Shown: positions 11,231 to 23,902 of the stretch, piece by piece
Layout of the letters: each line of letters starts with the position of its first letter
Position numbering within the stretch: the first letter of the stretch is position 1
Origin: Fasciola hepatica
Taxonomy: Eukaryota > Platyhelminthes > Trematoda > Plagiorchiida > Fasciolidae
Assembly (NCBI GenBank): GCA_948099385.1
Contig: CANUEZ040000165.1
Location: 2,802,501 to 2,866,500, forward strand
Direction of reading: 5' to 3'
DNA length: 64,000 bases
Notes under the pieces: generated by a model
Seen by the model: the letters and a program-made list of their open reading frames with translations, nothing else
Database searches by the model: none
Told to the model about the DNA's origin: nothing
Made by a program: the position numbers and the translations under genes

Positions 11231-14200
11231 TTATTGTTGCTTGTATCGGCTTGAAAATGCTCGTCATTATTATCTTCCAGTGATGAATAAAAGTGAATGA
11301 AATTTAAGCACTGAAATAATTTCAAAAATACAGCTACATTGCCCAGTCGCACAAAATCTAGGGAGTAAAACGGTTTAAGGCAAAAAGTTACCAATTTGCC
11401 TTGGTTTTGGAACTTCGAACGTACATCCGGTAGAGTTTATTCCATAATCTTGAGTACAGCACCCGTAGATCACGTTAGGATAAAATGTTATTATTTTTAA
11501 ACTTTATTTGACTTAGCTTCACAGTACTTCCTCCCAACCGAGCTTACTTGAGTGGTTGTATGTTTTCCCCTTTTAATCTTTCGGGAAATGGGGATAACTG
11601 GATGGAAAAGTGAGGTCTGTAGTTTTTGTGTCAAAGCGAATATTTGCTGGCAAATTTTCTTGTGGTTAGAGCCTTGGCTGACGCAGACTGATGAGCATTG
11701 TCCCACTGAAAGTCGCCAATTGAAAACATGAATCTGAAAGTTTGTGTCTCGTCACTACTGTTTCAGACGGGGACATCGGAGATTTTATGCTTATCCGAGT
11801 GGTCACCACTGATGGTTTCTTTGTTTTTCACAGCTAATCGAGTTTTCTGCGACATTATTTTATACGAGTAGCGATCCGTTTTATTATTGAATGTATCATC
11901 ATAGGCGAAGGAAATGTGTGAAGTGCTATAATATGTAAGACCTTTTGTATGTTTATACAAGACTGATCATCTGATCATGTGTTGACAACACACCTGCGTT
12001 ATTAGTGAAATTTTTTGAAAGACCTGAAAAACCCTGCACCAGTCCTTTTTGTTTTTATTCTGTACGACTCTTACGTAACATTCGCGATTACTTCTGATCC
12101 GTTTGAGGTAATACTGTAGCTATAAAATCATAAAAATGGGCATTATTTTATCCAAAAAGTCCTGTAGTTAAATAAACGTTTGAGCCTTACGCTGAACAGA
12201 AGTAAAGTTTAAAAATATCAGGTTTTGGGGAAAAATTGCCGCCGACGTATATTTTTCGTTCAAAAGTCTGTCAATTGAGACAGGTTCAAATTTGAAGTCT
12301 ACCCACGGAACTAGTTTGGTCCAAGTCCAAAGCCATACGAACTGGTATTACTCACTGAGGCGAACAAAACATAAAGCGAATGAAATACTTCCACCTTATT
12401 TTTTAAGATTATTTGTGTTGAACCTTGCTTACTTTAGATTGGTAAATAGTCTCTTCAATTCCTTTTTCGGGGTTACTCTTTTCGAATAACGATAGATTCA
12501 CTGGAAGATTATCTTCTTTTTAAGCATATTCGTAGCAAAGTTTACATGATGAAATTCTGAATGGTTTATGAAGTATTGGATTTATTATCTTTCAGATAAT
12601 ATCTATACAGACAATGCATTTTTATCGTTTCACTTCATGAAAACACAGGGTTGCTATTATGTACTCAGTGGATTGAAAAACAGTGCTAATCGATCAATGA
12701 TGGTAGATTTCACTAAACATGTTTGCTTTACCACAAAGATGCTCAGATGATTATCTTCGAAATGAGTTGTACCCTCCAGAAAGTAGTTTTATGAAGCGCG
12801 TATCCTTCTCCTCATTCGGAGAGAGGCAGTTCAGTTCCATGAGAATATCCTACAAGGACGTTCAAATTTGTATTTGTGTGGGAAAAATCCATTTTATGGG
12901 TCATAAAAAATAAACATGAGGACGTCAAAACCAGATAGGCTCTAGTAATCTGTGAGTGACATTTCTCAAGGTTCTCTTTTGTAGACTGTAGATTCTTGCT
13001 CACCTAAGTGTGATGTGTCCACATATCACTAATTTGGTGAAGATGTTTTTGAAGTAAATTTCAGATGAAGCAAGAACCGCGGATTTTATGGACCTTTAAG
13101 TTCCCGTTGAAAGATATCCCTATGAAAGTCTTATTCTAAAACTTATCCGCAGAACTTAACGAGGGAAAATATAATTAGGTAACAGGATCAATAATCTGAG
13201 AATGGTGGCGAAACAGGCCAGATGTTGATAATGATGTCATTTACAGTTGCTTTGTGATATTTCATTACTGAATTGCTTGAAATAAGTAATATTATTCATG
13301 TTTGGTTTATCAAGCAAACAATTATTGAATAAATTAATTGAGACGGATCAGTTACCTGGATTAGAATCGCATTTATACCATCTACCATGAACAGACTTTT
13401 TGCGCTGTATATAAGTGTATTTATTCACCAACAACCCAGTACAAAGTCCAGAGGCTTGACACCAAGCAAAAATAAGAAAACAGAAGAATAAACGTGGATT
13501 CACAGGGGAAACCTGTCTGAAGTTGTAGCACACTTTTCCACTACTTAAAGTAGGCATTTCCATTACAGGTCTGTAGAAGGCTGACTTAAGGAGCCCTACC
13601 CCCAGCCTTTGAGAAGAACATCTAACCTACCAGGCAGTAGGACGACATGAGGGTCTAGTAGCTCTCTGGGAGTCGATGGCTGATTTCTCAGTTCATACGC
13701 CCTTCGCATGAGGCCAAAAGTTGCCCAGTACACCACTCCGCCACAGATGCCGGTGAACATGATGTGTTACGCTTTGCACGCCGCCCGTGGTTGGTTTGGA
13801 ATCAGGGTTTAGCCATCTACCCCAAACTGCCTTTCAGTCAGTCAACCCGGAGGAGAGCGACGGGCATTCACTTTCTTCCTGTCACGGTGGTGGGAACACA
13901 ATCACGAGAAGACAGTGGGTAGGACTTCTTCAGCAGAGGCTGTAGTGGAGGCACCGTTGATTCGGAGTATTTCGAGAGGATTTCAGAACAAGTAGCCATC
14001 TCGGAGCCTGAGACACCCACCCAAGACCATGCTGACGTAATTGGAAGCAATTTTAGCACTGGTTTTATCTTGAGCTCTTGAAGGGAATGCTGTTTTTCTC
14101 GCCTACACTGAACCAGTATTTTCTTGGGGTTTATTCGTATTTGGAGAGCATCTTACTTATAGTATAAAGCCACTACTTTGTATAATTTGAAGACTTAACC

Positions 14201-14411
14201 TATTGTTGTAAATGAACATAGAGATAATGACTGAGATGAATCTGATGCACGTACGACCATCATAAACACGACAAAACATTTAAAGGGGCAATTTGCACTA
14301 ATACTGAAGAAATGTCTTCAATGCTCATGGTAGTTGTGATAAACTAACCCTTGTTTTGCGCATAATTTCCTTATAAATTCGTGTACCTCCAATGCGCATC
14401 TCATACTTCAG
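11231..14411. other. No gene recognised; GC-richer repeat-like block 13565-14060
   Basis: Mostly AT-rich and closed. The block at about 13565-14060 is clearly richer in GC than its surroundings with sharp edges, suggesting an inserted interspersed repeat, but no coding motif was recognised on either strand. An upstream PKG exon was looked for here and not found. Confidence 0.4.
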
Positions 14412-14578
14412 CGTACGCAAACTGCTCAAGCAAGCTATTTTGGAAAATGACTTTCTCAACAATTTGGCACAGGATCAGCTGACCAGCCTCATCGATTGTA
14501 TGTACCCCATTGCCCACAAAGCCGGTGAGACGTTAATACGTGAAGGCGAATTTGGCAATATGGTATACGTGTTGTTCG
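14412..14578 (+). CDS. PKG: PKG exon A: start of cyclic-nucleotide-binding domain A
   Basis: The acceptor AG is at 14410-14411 and the donor GT at 14579 (GTAAGT). The exon enters at codon position 3 and leaves in phase 1. It encodes the helix leading into domain A (VRKLLKQAILENDFLNNL) and the first beta strands (DCMYPIAHKAGE, REGEFGNMVYVLF). This corresponds to the animal PKG stretch that follows the autoinhibitory segment. An upstream exon must end in phase 2; none was recognised in 1-14411. An open frame runs upstream of the acceptor to 14392, but it lacks PKG similarity and the acceptor fits the family alignment better. This is the first exon I can support, not necessarily the first exon of the gene. 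Confidence 0.9.
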
Positions 14579-15879
14579 GTAAGTTCATATTCCAAGGTGG
14601 ATAAATAGTCACATCTCGTTGAACAATCCACTTTTTCTTTTTCTAAGTGAAATAAAACGCATAATTTGATCGACTCATTATGAAATTGTGATACAGGGCT
14701 TATGCGTAGTGGTGCACATTCCATGCAAAGTTATCCGTCTAATTTAAAAAATTGTATTTAACGATAAATATCCATTGTTGGTCAATATTTCCATCCATAT
14801 TAGAAAACACATCCATAGATGTTAAGGAAACCTTATATATGGTAAATCTTGAAAGGATCAAGGCAGATGATAAAGTACACATAATGATAAAAGATTTTTC
14901 GGAATTCGAGCGAAAGCTAGGTTTCCCTGAGATTTAGCCATTCCTTTTTTGATATTGTACCAACTAAATATGTGAGATATGAAACTCCCCAATATTTAAT
15001 AATGCGCAAGCAAACTCTGTGATAATCACAATACAGAAACAAATATGGGACCTTGGTTATCATTGATAAATTTACCTGCAGCTGCAAAAATCTGATTTCA
15101 TAAACTGTCAAATATGAATACTTTTAGAAATATGAAGGTCATGTTCACCACGGGTGGTTTCGGTTGCCGTTGGATAAATGCTGAATCCGACGAGAGCAGT
15201 TCCTTTTGCTGGGATGTCCATCACATTGGTACTCAGCAAAAAGAAGCGAAAACAATACGAATATACTTGAAGAACAAAGAACTATTTCGTGGTTAATGGT
15301 AGGCTCATAAGAAAAAACTGTTATTTCAGTTGGAATGTTTGACCTTGAAATCCCTATCATAAGAACCCCGTCCCCTTTTCGGAATGGGAGGGAGGTTTGC
15401 AATTTGCACCACAAAATGTCATTAATTTGGAAAATAGGAGGGAAATGAAGTTTTAAAAACGTAAGAAGTGCGTGTCTTCCCCATATATTTACTCAGGAGC
15501 TTGCCGTAAATGAATATGCGTTTTTCGCATGATTCAAAACAAATGCGGTGTCAAGACAAGAAACGGTGCGCAAAAGTTTAATAAATGGGATATGATTGAT
15601 TATGATTTTACGTGTTTCAATAAAGAAGGGGACTCGAAAAATGGGTAAATGTGCCCAAAGTGGTTTTTCAGCAAAAAATCTATATGATTACAAAGAAGGA
15701 ATGAAAGAATTCAGCTGTTTCATGCTTTGATTATTTGAGATATAACATCATACGATCTACAAAAGTGGACACTTGAGGTGATCATGCAGTACAAATTTCA
15801 TCCTTATTTAACTTGCCTATAAATTCAATTCCCTTTCTCCAGAGTGAGAAAAAATGGATTCACAAAAATTTGACCCATG

Positions 15880-16197
15880 ATAATCACCGGGCATCCACCA
15901 GTTCGGTGCACTGGACATGTTGATCACGTGTTGTGGTTTGGCACATCAGACAATTTTTCAAATGCTGTGGATATTCGAATTACAGGCTAATTCTCGGTGG
16001 CTGATGCCCGGTGCTACCGTAATTTGGACTTGTTAACTGCGTGACCCATACGCGAAATTAAGTAGCCCCTTGATGCGGTCACCTAGCTCCGCTTGTTGAA
16101 CACATACCACACCAAGCCGGGGCTGGTAGCCATCTGTGGGTTTCGAATCTCGCTGGGGTCAATGACTTGAAATTTGGATCATATCACTAAATGTGTC

Positions 16198-16243
<46 letters not shown>

Positions 16244-16300
16244 TAAAATAATCAAAAGGTGAAAAGTCGTTGACCCCGGCGAGGATTACCCTCTATTTCA
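15880..16300. repeat. Interspersed repeat with (TA)n core and inverted flanks
   Basis: A GC-richer segment with a polymerase III B-box-like string (TTTCGAATCTC) near 16140 leads into GCTGGGGTCAATGACTT (about 16152-16168). An (AT)n tract follows (about 16200-16241). Then the reverse complement of the same string appears as AAGTCGTTGACCCCGGCGAG (16265-16284). The element therefore folds back around the TA tract. Class unknown; possibly a tRNA-derived SINE with an inverted copy. Confidence 0.5.
16200..16241. repeat. (TA)n microsatellite
   Basis: About 20 uninterrupted TA units between inverted flanks. Confidence 0.95.
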
Positions 16301-19300
16301 ACTCATTCAAACAGTTATTGCAGTTAAGTTCTTAGAAAGACCAGTTCTTGCTGAACTTACGCCTACCAATCATTGGAGAATCAGTACGCATTCGACTTAT
16401 CCAAATAACTTTCCTTTCTGCCACTGGGATACATTTCCTCCATTTGCTTTAGCTCTCTCTCTGGTTTGCTGTTTCTCGGGGAATCTGCTTATGCCCTGGA
16501 GGTGAGCAAACAGTTTTATTATATGAATGAGCTTGAGGCTTGGGTAAAAGGTATATTCTGTGGTTTTTCAGGGGACCGACGGAAAAACGGGGATAACAGC
16601 AGTGTTTACTATAAGCTTGAGTACAGAACAGTAACGGTAAGATGGAGACAGCGTGCATAGTTCCACCTTTTCTTAAGATAATGATTTATTGAATGATGCT
16701 GTTCGACAATTTCAAGAAGTGAGTTTTGTGGATCCGTGCTAGTAAGTGGTATTCACAAAAGCTAGCCATTAGAGGGAGAGGGGTGTCAGACTATTTGGTT
16801 CAAGGGAAAGGTGTTCGTTTGACGATGGGATCAAAAATGCAGTCTTCAAATTAGAAATGGGTAAACAAAAGAAGCCATAGAAAAATATTTGAAGTGGCTC
16901 CTTTTTCTAGATCTTTTTTCAGTCAAAGGGTGAGTGCCTGAAGTAAATGATTGTAGTTAGAGAGTGTTCCGATCTACGGACCGTAGGGAATTAAGTTTAC
17001 CAGGATAAACACCTAACCGCCACCAGACATTATATGTGTGTATCTCGAATTCCCGTCGGTTTTATTTGAAAATCGTTTACTATCATTTTTCACCGATATT
17101 AAGACTGAAGAGAGCTAATATACTTGGAAACATTTATACTTTCCCCGGTTTTCATTACCTAAATATCAACCTCAGTTTAGGTTGATCTCTGAAAGGGATA
17201 TTAGATTTTCCAAGTTGTCAAGAATTAGAGGGTATTTTTACTCATTTGGCAACGGCTGTTTTTGCTGGTGCCACGAGATTAATTTGGTCCTCTCTCTAAT
17301 GCACGAAATCAAATCTTCACCGAAAATAAAATGTTTAGAATTCTGATATTTCCAATGTTTCGCTGCAGAGGATAGGACTGATGAAAATTTCCAACCACAA
17401 AGCCTTTGAGTGGTTATGGGACACCGCATATTCATTCGGTACGCCTCACTGGGTTCTTTCTCCTGTGGATCCGATATGTGTGTGCTCGCAATATACCCAT
17501 ACACGATACTGTTCGCGGAGATTCCATTGGATTTAGAACGAATTTTTTGCAATACATGATCTGATTTGAATCACGTGATTAAGTTGTTAGGGAGAGGTTA
17601 GTTTTTTCAGTTTTTGCCAAAAACCTATGGGTTTCATCAGCTACCAAAACTCATTCACGAATCAACAATTATATGTGAATATTTCCACTAGGGATATTTG
17701 GGAAACTGCATACCGCATAAGACGTTTGAGGAGATTGTTGCCACAGATTTGAACTCACTTTCATTTCTTCTCCTGAAAGTCACGTACTGGGTGTCTTAAA
17801 CCAGAATGTCTTTCTAACTGCTTCACAGGTCAGGTGGACGGCATATTTGAAAATATTACTGTTGACAATAAATGAGAGGGCTGGAAGGTGATCATTGTTG
17901 ACTTCTCGTCCGCTTACTTAGACGACGGCTGGCCTATTGAGACACTCTTTAGAATTCAACATAATAGCCGGTGCTCGTGCGCACGTATGGTTGATGCGCA
18001 ACAAGTGGTTTGAACATGTAGGGAAGTTAAGACTGGTAAGCCGTATGAAAGACAGCAAAGCCATTCTTAAACCGAGCAAGCATCATCTACTGTAATTTCA
18101 TATCACCTTTTTTAATACCTTTTGGTTAAAACCAAAGTTGTACCGTAGTGAGCAGGCTTTAGGCGGCCATATTGGTGTTTGACTGATGTTAGCGTGGGAT
18201 CCTGCTGAACCTTTGTACTCTGGGTTTCTTCCGTATTTTGCAGATCGAACAGGAGCACCCCCCACGGACGACACTGATCCTTGCATACTTCAGTAATAAT
18301 GTATATGAAGGATGGTAGTCTCTCGATCGCCGATTTAGCAAAACACAGTCGTATTCTGTTTTACTGAATTCGGAAACAGCCAGAGGTTTCAATCATCGGT
18401 TATTCTCTGAATGATGAGCTTTGGGCTGCAAATCCTAGGTTAAATAACCCATTGTTTGATCAGATGGCACCAGGATAGTCAAATACTAACTTTGGTATGA
18501 AAATATTCTCGTTTGGATTTTATCTTTGCCTAATATAGAAGCCCTCAGTGCTTTTTACGTAAACACATAGACAGCAAAAGAACCACATCTTTACCCACTG
18601 TATATCCATAAATACCTGTTCTGCTTATCCGCAGCTAGACAAGTATCATTGCATTTGTTAAAGCCCTCGAGTAGTTTTCACGAAAAAAATTACCACCGGA
18701 GGACCGGAGATGAAATTAAGGTCCATCCTCATTTATGAGAGCAATCAGCACAGCTAGTGAGTGAAATTATTGTTTTCTCACCGTCTCGACAGCAAACGTT
18801 TGTTTTTATCAGTGATCAGAATACTGAAAGAACTTATGGAGCACTGATCGAAGTCGAGTTGGACAATATGAGGAAATGAATCTAACAAACTGTAGTTCGT
18901 TTTGCATTCATTTTTTTTTACTTGCGCACAAACAAGCAGGTGTGATATTCATCTATTTGCAAAGGCCTCTGAAGCACAAAACTCCTGATTTCATTGGACA
19001 ACATGACGAACCAGAAGTCATATGGAAGATGCGCTAGTACTCTTGAGGTAATCTGAAACCGGATAATTTGGCTTTGCTTTTACAATCGTTTCCTGAATAC
19101 TAGGTAAGGATCACTTAACTGCCAATAGAAACAGCCCTGAAAATGGAAAGAAGCCGAAATAAGTTACACAGTTCTAATATTTCCGTTAAACCGGAAAAAG
19201 AAACTCTAAGGTCACACTGGATTGAGTTGAATCGCGCTGCAATTATTTTGAGGTTCAATAAGAGCGAGAACAAAGTACAGACGGGCTCAGCTGGGGGGCT

Positions 19301-20280
19301 GTTCTACCTTCTAATCCATCGTGTTTGGATTGACTGATGTCTGAAAGACAGGTCATTAGACATTCGAGCCAAGCATTTCCGTAAGCTTTCTATTTCCTCA
19401 GCCATCTGTTGAATGATTTCTGTGACTTTAGTTAGAGCGATATAAATCAGTGTTTTCCCTGAGATCACACGAAAGATAGATAGTCTAACTGATCGGTTGG
19501 CAAAGGTCCTCAGTTCACTACGCCAAGCATGTTATGGCAGCTGCAATGGGGGTTTGTTAGCTGTGCGCTACTGAGGGCTTAGAAAAAGCCTAACTCAGCC
19601 CACCCTAGTTCCTGTACTCATTCCATGACAGGCTGTTGAGCTTGTGGTCTCTGCTAGGAAACCCTGGCGTCTGCAGATGAATTTTACGTACGTAACCAAA
19701 ACGATTCTTCCATTCAGTTGCCTGACTGATTCGGTGTACTTCTTGAAGAAGACAGCGTGACTAACACTCTCAAGGATTCTAATTTCAACAAATTTGGGAA
19801 TCAGCACCTTTGTTACACACCATGCTCAATTGGGAGGTGTAAAGAGTCAAAGCGAAAGAGCCCGCAGTCCAGGCTCCATAAAGGAACTGCGTATCAACAT
19901 AAATTAGACGGGGTTCCAGTTACGTGGGAGCTTTACATTTCTTGTGAACCCAGGAAAGCACGATATACATTGACCGGTTGACAGACTCACTGTTAACACG
20001 AGTGTGATCATTCGTTTTCCGAGTGTGCTTAACTCTACATAACTTATGAAGATTCCTGGCTGAATTTCGAAGGCGAACAAGAAAGATTTACCTTTATCAT
20101 ATGAAAATCTTACTGGCGAATTTTCTCGCGAAGTTCACCAAGCAGTCTCATTTTACTACTTTGGTCATCAGATTGATTTATTCCTGAGTGTAATGTTCTG
20201 CTACATAACCGCATGAACTCATATTATTGTCGAAATTAACTACCATCAGGTATTCGTTTACATCATTCACGCAAGACTGT

Positions 20281-20350
20281 GATAGCTTGGATGGTAGACC
20301 ATGTGCCCGGTGGGTGGAATGTCACCGATTCAATCCCGATTCGGGACTTT
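20281..20350 (+). repeat. tRNA-like SINE head
   Basis: Contains an A-box-like TAGCTTGGATGGTAGA and a B-box-like GATTCAATCCCGA at tRNA spacing. Stems are not well formed, so a functional tRNA is unlikely. Confidence 0.4.
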
Positions 20351-21466
20351 GGACCTTTGGGTATGAAAAACAACAAGTACATTTCCCATTTTGTGAAACG
20401 TAATCATTCGAAAGTAGGCTGATACGAACTTTCTGTACTGGAATATATTTCTTACCTCTCGGGGACAAACTCGTCTATTAGTTTGCATGCACTTTTACAT
20501 CATTTACAGCAGAGATAAAATCTGACAATTCATAGGTGGAGTGGTTAAAAAATAAATCGGTCATTTATGACGTATGAAAGAGTACCAGTGTATCAAAACT
20601 CAGGAATATGAGCTTTCGCGAAGTTTGTCCGAAAATGCGCATAAGTGTTCTTTTACATTCTTCTATCACAAACAGTTCTGACAGACAGAAGTAGTATGAC
20701 TTGCTCTAGCAATCGAATGGGAATGAACCATGAGAATGAGCACTAGGTGCAGAAGATGGGTCGGACGACGAATTATTTGGTGAATTATTCATGCTCAAGT
20801 TTTTACAACAATAAGGGAGGACAGAGGTTTACGCAGAAATGTCAAAGGGTCCAAGTTCGAAGAACAAGCCACAATAAGATCCATTTTTGGGAAGTTTAAT
20901 TGGCGAAAAATATTTTGCTCCATCTGATCGATGATAGATTACTGCACGTTTTTTAAGTAAGGCAGCTGTGGATGGTGAAATAATCCCTGATGCTTAAAGA
21001 TCAGCGTGATGAATTTCTATTATTGTTAATTTTCAATAAGGACCGGAAGTATTGACTGGGGTATTTTCAGCTGGATGGCCCGGAAGATTTGTGGACCACC
21101 CATTTATGGTGTCATGCAAATATGTTGTCGTCAAAAGTGGGAAGAGTTCTGTAAACCCCAATCTGGCCAATTTTGTGGAGATCGATTTTCAGACTAGCTC
21201 ATTTTGCGTATCGTTCATAAACTTGACCGGATATCATTTTTCGTGGAATGTGGTATGTAGATGGTTCAGTTCACTCTTTGATTTCCAGGGATAAAAACCT
21301 GCCCAGCTAAATGCGCCAGATTTCATATGCCACTCCAGTCGTGGGTGAGTAGAAATATATGGCAAAAGTAGATTTTCTGTCCCACCTATGTCAGCCTTCT
21401 ATATAGTCCTTAAATGAAGCTGCCTTCATTAGAAGTAGTTTCTTTCGGACAAATGAAATGAATTTC

Positions 21467-21745
21467 AACTGAGTAGTAGGAGATTGGATTTATATAACAC
21501 GATTCTCCATGCAGCTTGAAAGCTCAAGTAACCATTGAAAAGCATGGAAGCCCTGTACAGCTGTTTCATCCTTGTTGGGAATCATCATCAGAGCACATCG
21601 ACCGAGAACCCACGGGGACACGAACCCGAGGTGGACACTTGAGAATCGAACACATTAACCACAAGGCTATCCGGGCTGGCTTCCAGCGCTTTGTTGAACA
21701 TCTACACTACATGATATTGTACCATTCCGTTACTGGTTTTGGACA
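21467..21745. repeat. Composite repeat: head unit plus antisense tRNA-like SINE
   Basis: The head (21467-21592) is about 80 percent identical by eye to the unit at 44148-44282 (shared CATGCAGCTTGAA, ACAGCTGTTTCATCCTTG and TTGGGAATCATCA). It is followed by a SINE-like unit (21595-21745) that on the minus strand shows an A-box-like TAGCCTTGTGGTTA and a B-box-like GGGTTCGTGTCCCC. The SINE part is related to 41650-41825. Confidence 0.6.
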
Positions 21746-23902
21746 GTCACAACATACTGCAGGTTGAAGACTACCATATTTCGAGATATTGCCATTTTGC
21801 CACTGCAATGTTTTTGTCTCATGTGTCTGCTTGGGTAAAATGGATAGCACATTCACCTCGTAGAATCAAACGTTCAGTGTTCTATTAGGAATAATACCAA
21901 ACCAGCCGGTAGCAACAGGTCAGGCGGAACACAATGATCCTGAAAGATTTTGGACGGGAAAGATAAATAGTTTATCTGTAATAATTTTCAAAAAGAACAG
22001 AAGTAAGAAGGAAAAGAAGTCAAACGTATGAAACAATGAACAACAAGCCAGATGATGAGTCGCATTTTTTTGTGTGTAGGAAAGCAGTGCATATTTTTTG
22101 GATACTGCAATTAGAGGTATCCGTTTTAGTCAGTTTGACGAGAGGTACTTCATTAGAGTCCATTCCTTTTCAAAGAAAATTCCAGCTGCTTTTGTCTGAT
22201 TTCTGTTACAAGAGGTTCGTAGTCGAAATCTCTTCCTTCATAAGCTGATGCACCCGTTTTCATTCGTCCTTCTGTTGGGGAATTCACTTCAGTTTTACTT
22301 CGAAAATTGAGTCGGTCACAATTAACGTGTAACCCCGTTCCAGGCAATAAACGAATAAAAGTGAAAATGAACTGGAAAACTACAAGTCGGGTCAAGCACT
22401 CCGATAAAATCCTCTTTAGGGTATCAGAAACATCGTTAATATAAGAATGGCAACGGTGAAAAAGTGGAACTAACCCTGGCTACGGAACCGCCGTAAGCTG
22501 GTTAGAACTTTTGATGTATTTCTTCACGATTGATGACTAAACACACAATCCAAACGTTTAAATTTTGACTAAACAGCAAAAGTGACTACTGTGGTTATTA
22601 TTTCAGCTGAGAATGAAAGTTTATAGAAGGTATGTAGTCACCAGAGATAACTCACCATCACATGGGTATCAGTGGTCAACATATCTAATCAAACACGCTG
22701 ATGCTATTTTCCTTTTTAGTTTGTTTCTATAGCGTAATTTTTCGTAAACAGCTGTTCTGTTTTTACCTGATATGAATTATTTAAAAAAGGTCAAGAAATT
22801 CTGGATATGAAATATTACAAAAGTGTTTTACTTTGCACCTGGAGAATTCTCCTTGGAGGCTGGAATCTCGGGCGATCAGGAATGTGCCTTTATTAGACTT
22901 TTTCCATCGAAACAGTCCACTGAACGTTTGAGGAACATTCTGGCATCATCACACGTACGTGAGTGCGATACGCTATCGTGTGTGTTCTTTCATTATAGCC
23001 GTGTTATCTATGTGGGAAATTATAGCATGACTCATGTGCGTGGAACAATCCTTTTATCCGTCTGACTTTTTTGTCAAAAGCCGTGTTTCCACCAGTTATA
23101 AATTAAATTTGTTGGACTCTCGCTTAAGACCGTAGATGCTCGATATGAAAAGTGGCAAGAGATCGGTAGATAACACTGACTAGATGGGTAAAACAACTTT
23201 TTCAAACGGGAGATCAGCTTAATCACTACACAAATGCTTCAGCACATTAATATCCCGGAAAACACAGAAATCCACAATAAAAGAACTGTCATATTTACTT
23301 CAGAGCAAAAGAAAAAGCCGGAAAGCAACGGTTATTTAAAATCATCGAGACCCACGATTAGGCCCATGGTTTGTTTTGAGTGTATGAAACGTTTCTTATA
23401 ACGGTAACTTTCAATCCAAACATTGGGGGATTCGTGGCAAAATTTTATTGTTTAATAACACAGCGTAGTCGAAATCGTTGGTAGGTTGTCGACGTTCCGG
23501 CTACCACGGGTAACCTTTTTTCAAGACTGGTTTTACAACCGAAACGTTTCACATGAAGCATCGATTTTTCGATACACTCCGAACCGATCTCGGTTCTGAC
23601 ATGTTAATTGGAGGGTTTATTTCTGTATTTTGCCAAACTTCTGCTTAGACCGATTTTGACCTTTCAGTCAAAATGACTCGGGCTTACTCATAGCTTAATT
23701 GGAGAAATGAAATGAATAACAGGTCAAGAATCACTAAGATATTTAGCCGTAGTTCACACCAGGTTTGAGAGGATTTGGGCCAAACAATCAACTGTAGAGT
23801 TTTCTGAAGATGTAAATGCGAATGAACACGGGTCGAAACGCAGATTCTATACGTATGATAGGGCAATACTTTGACAGATCAGTATGTTGAGAATAAAAAA
23901 GG

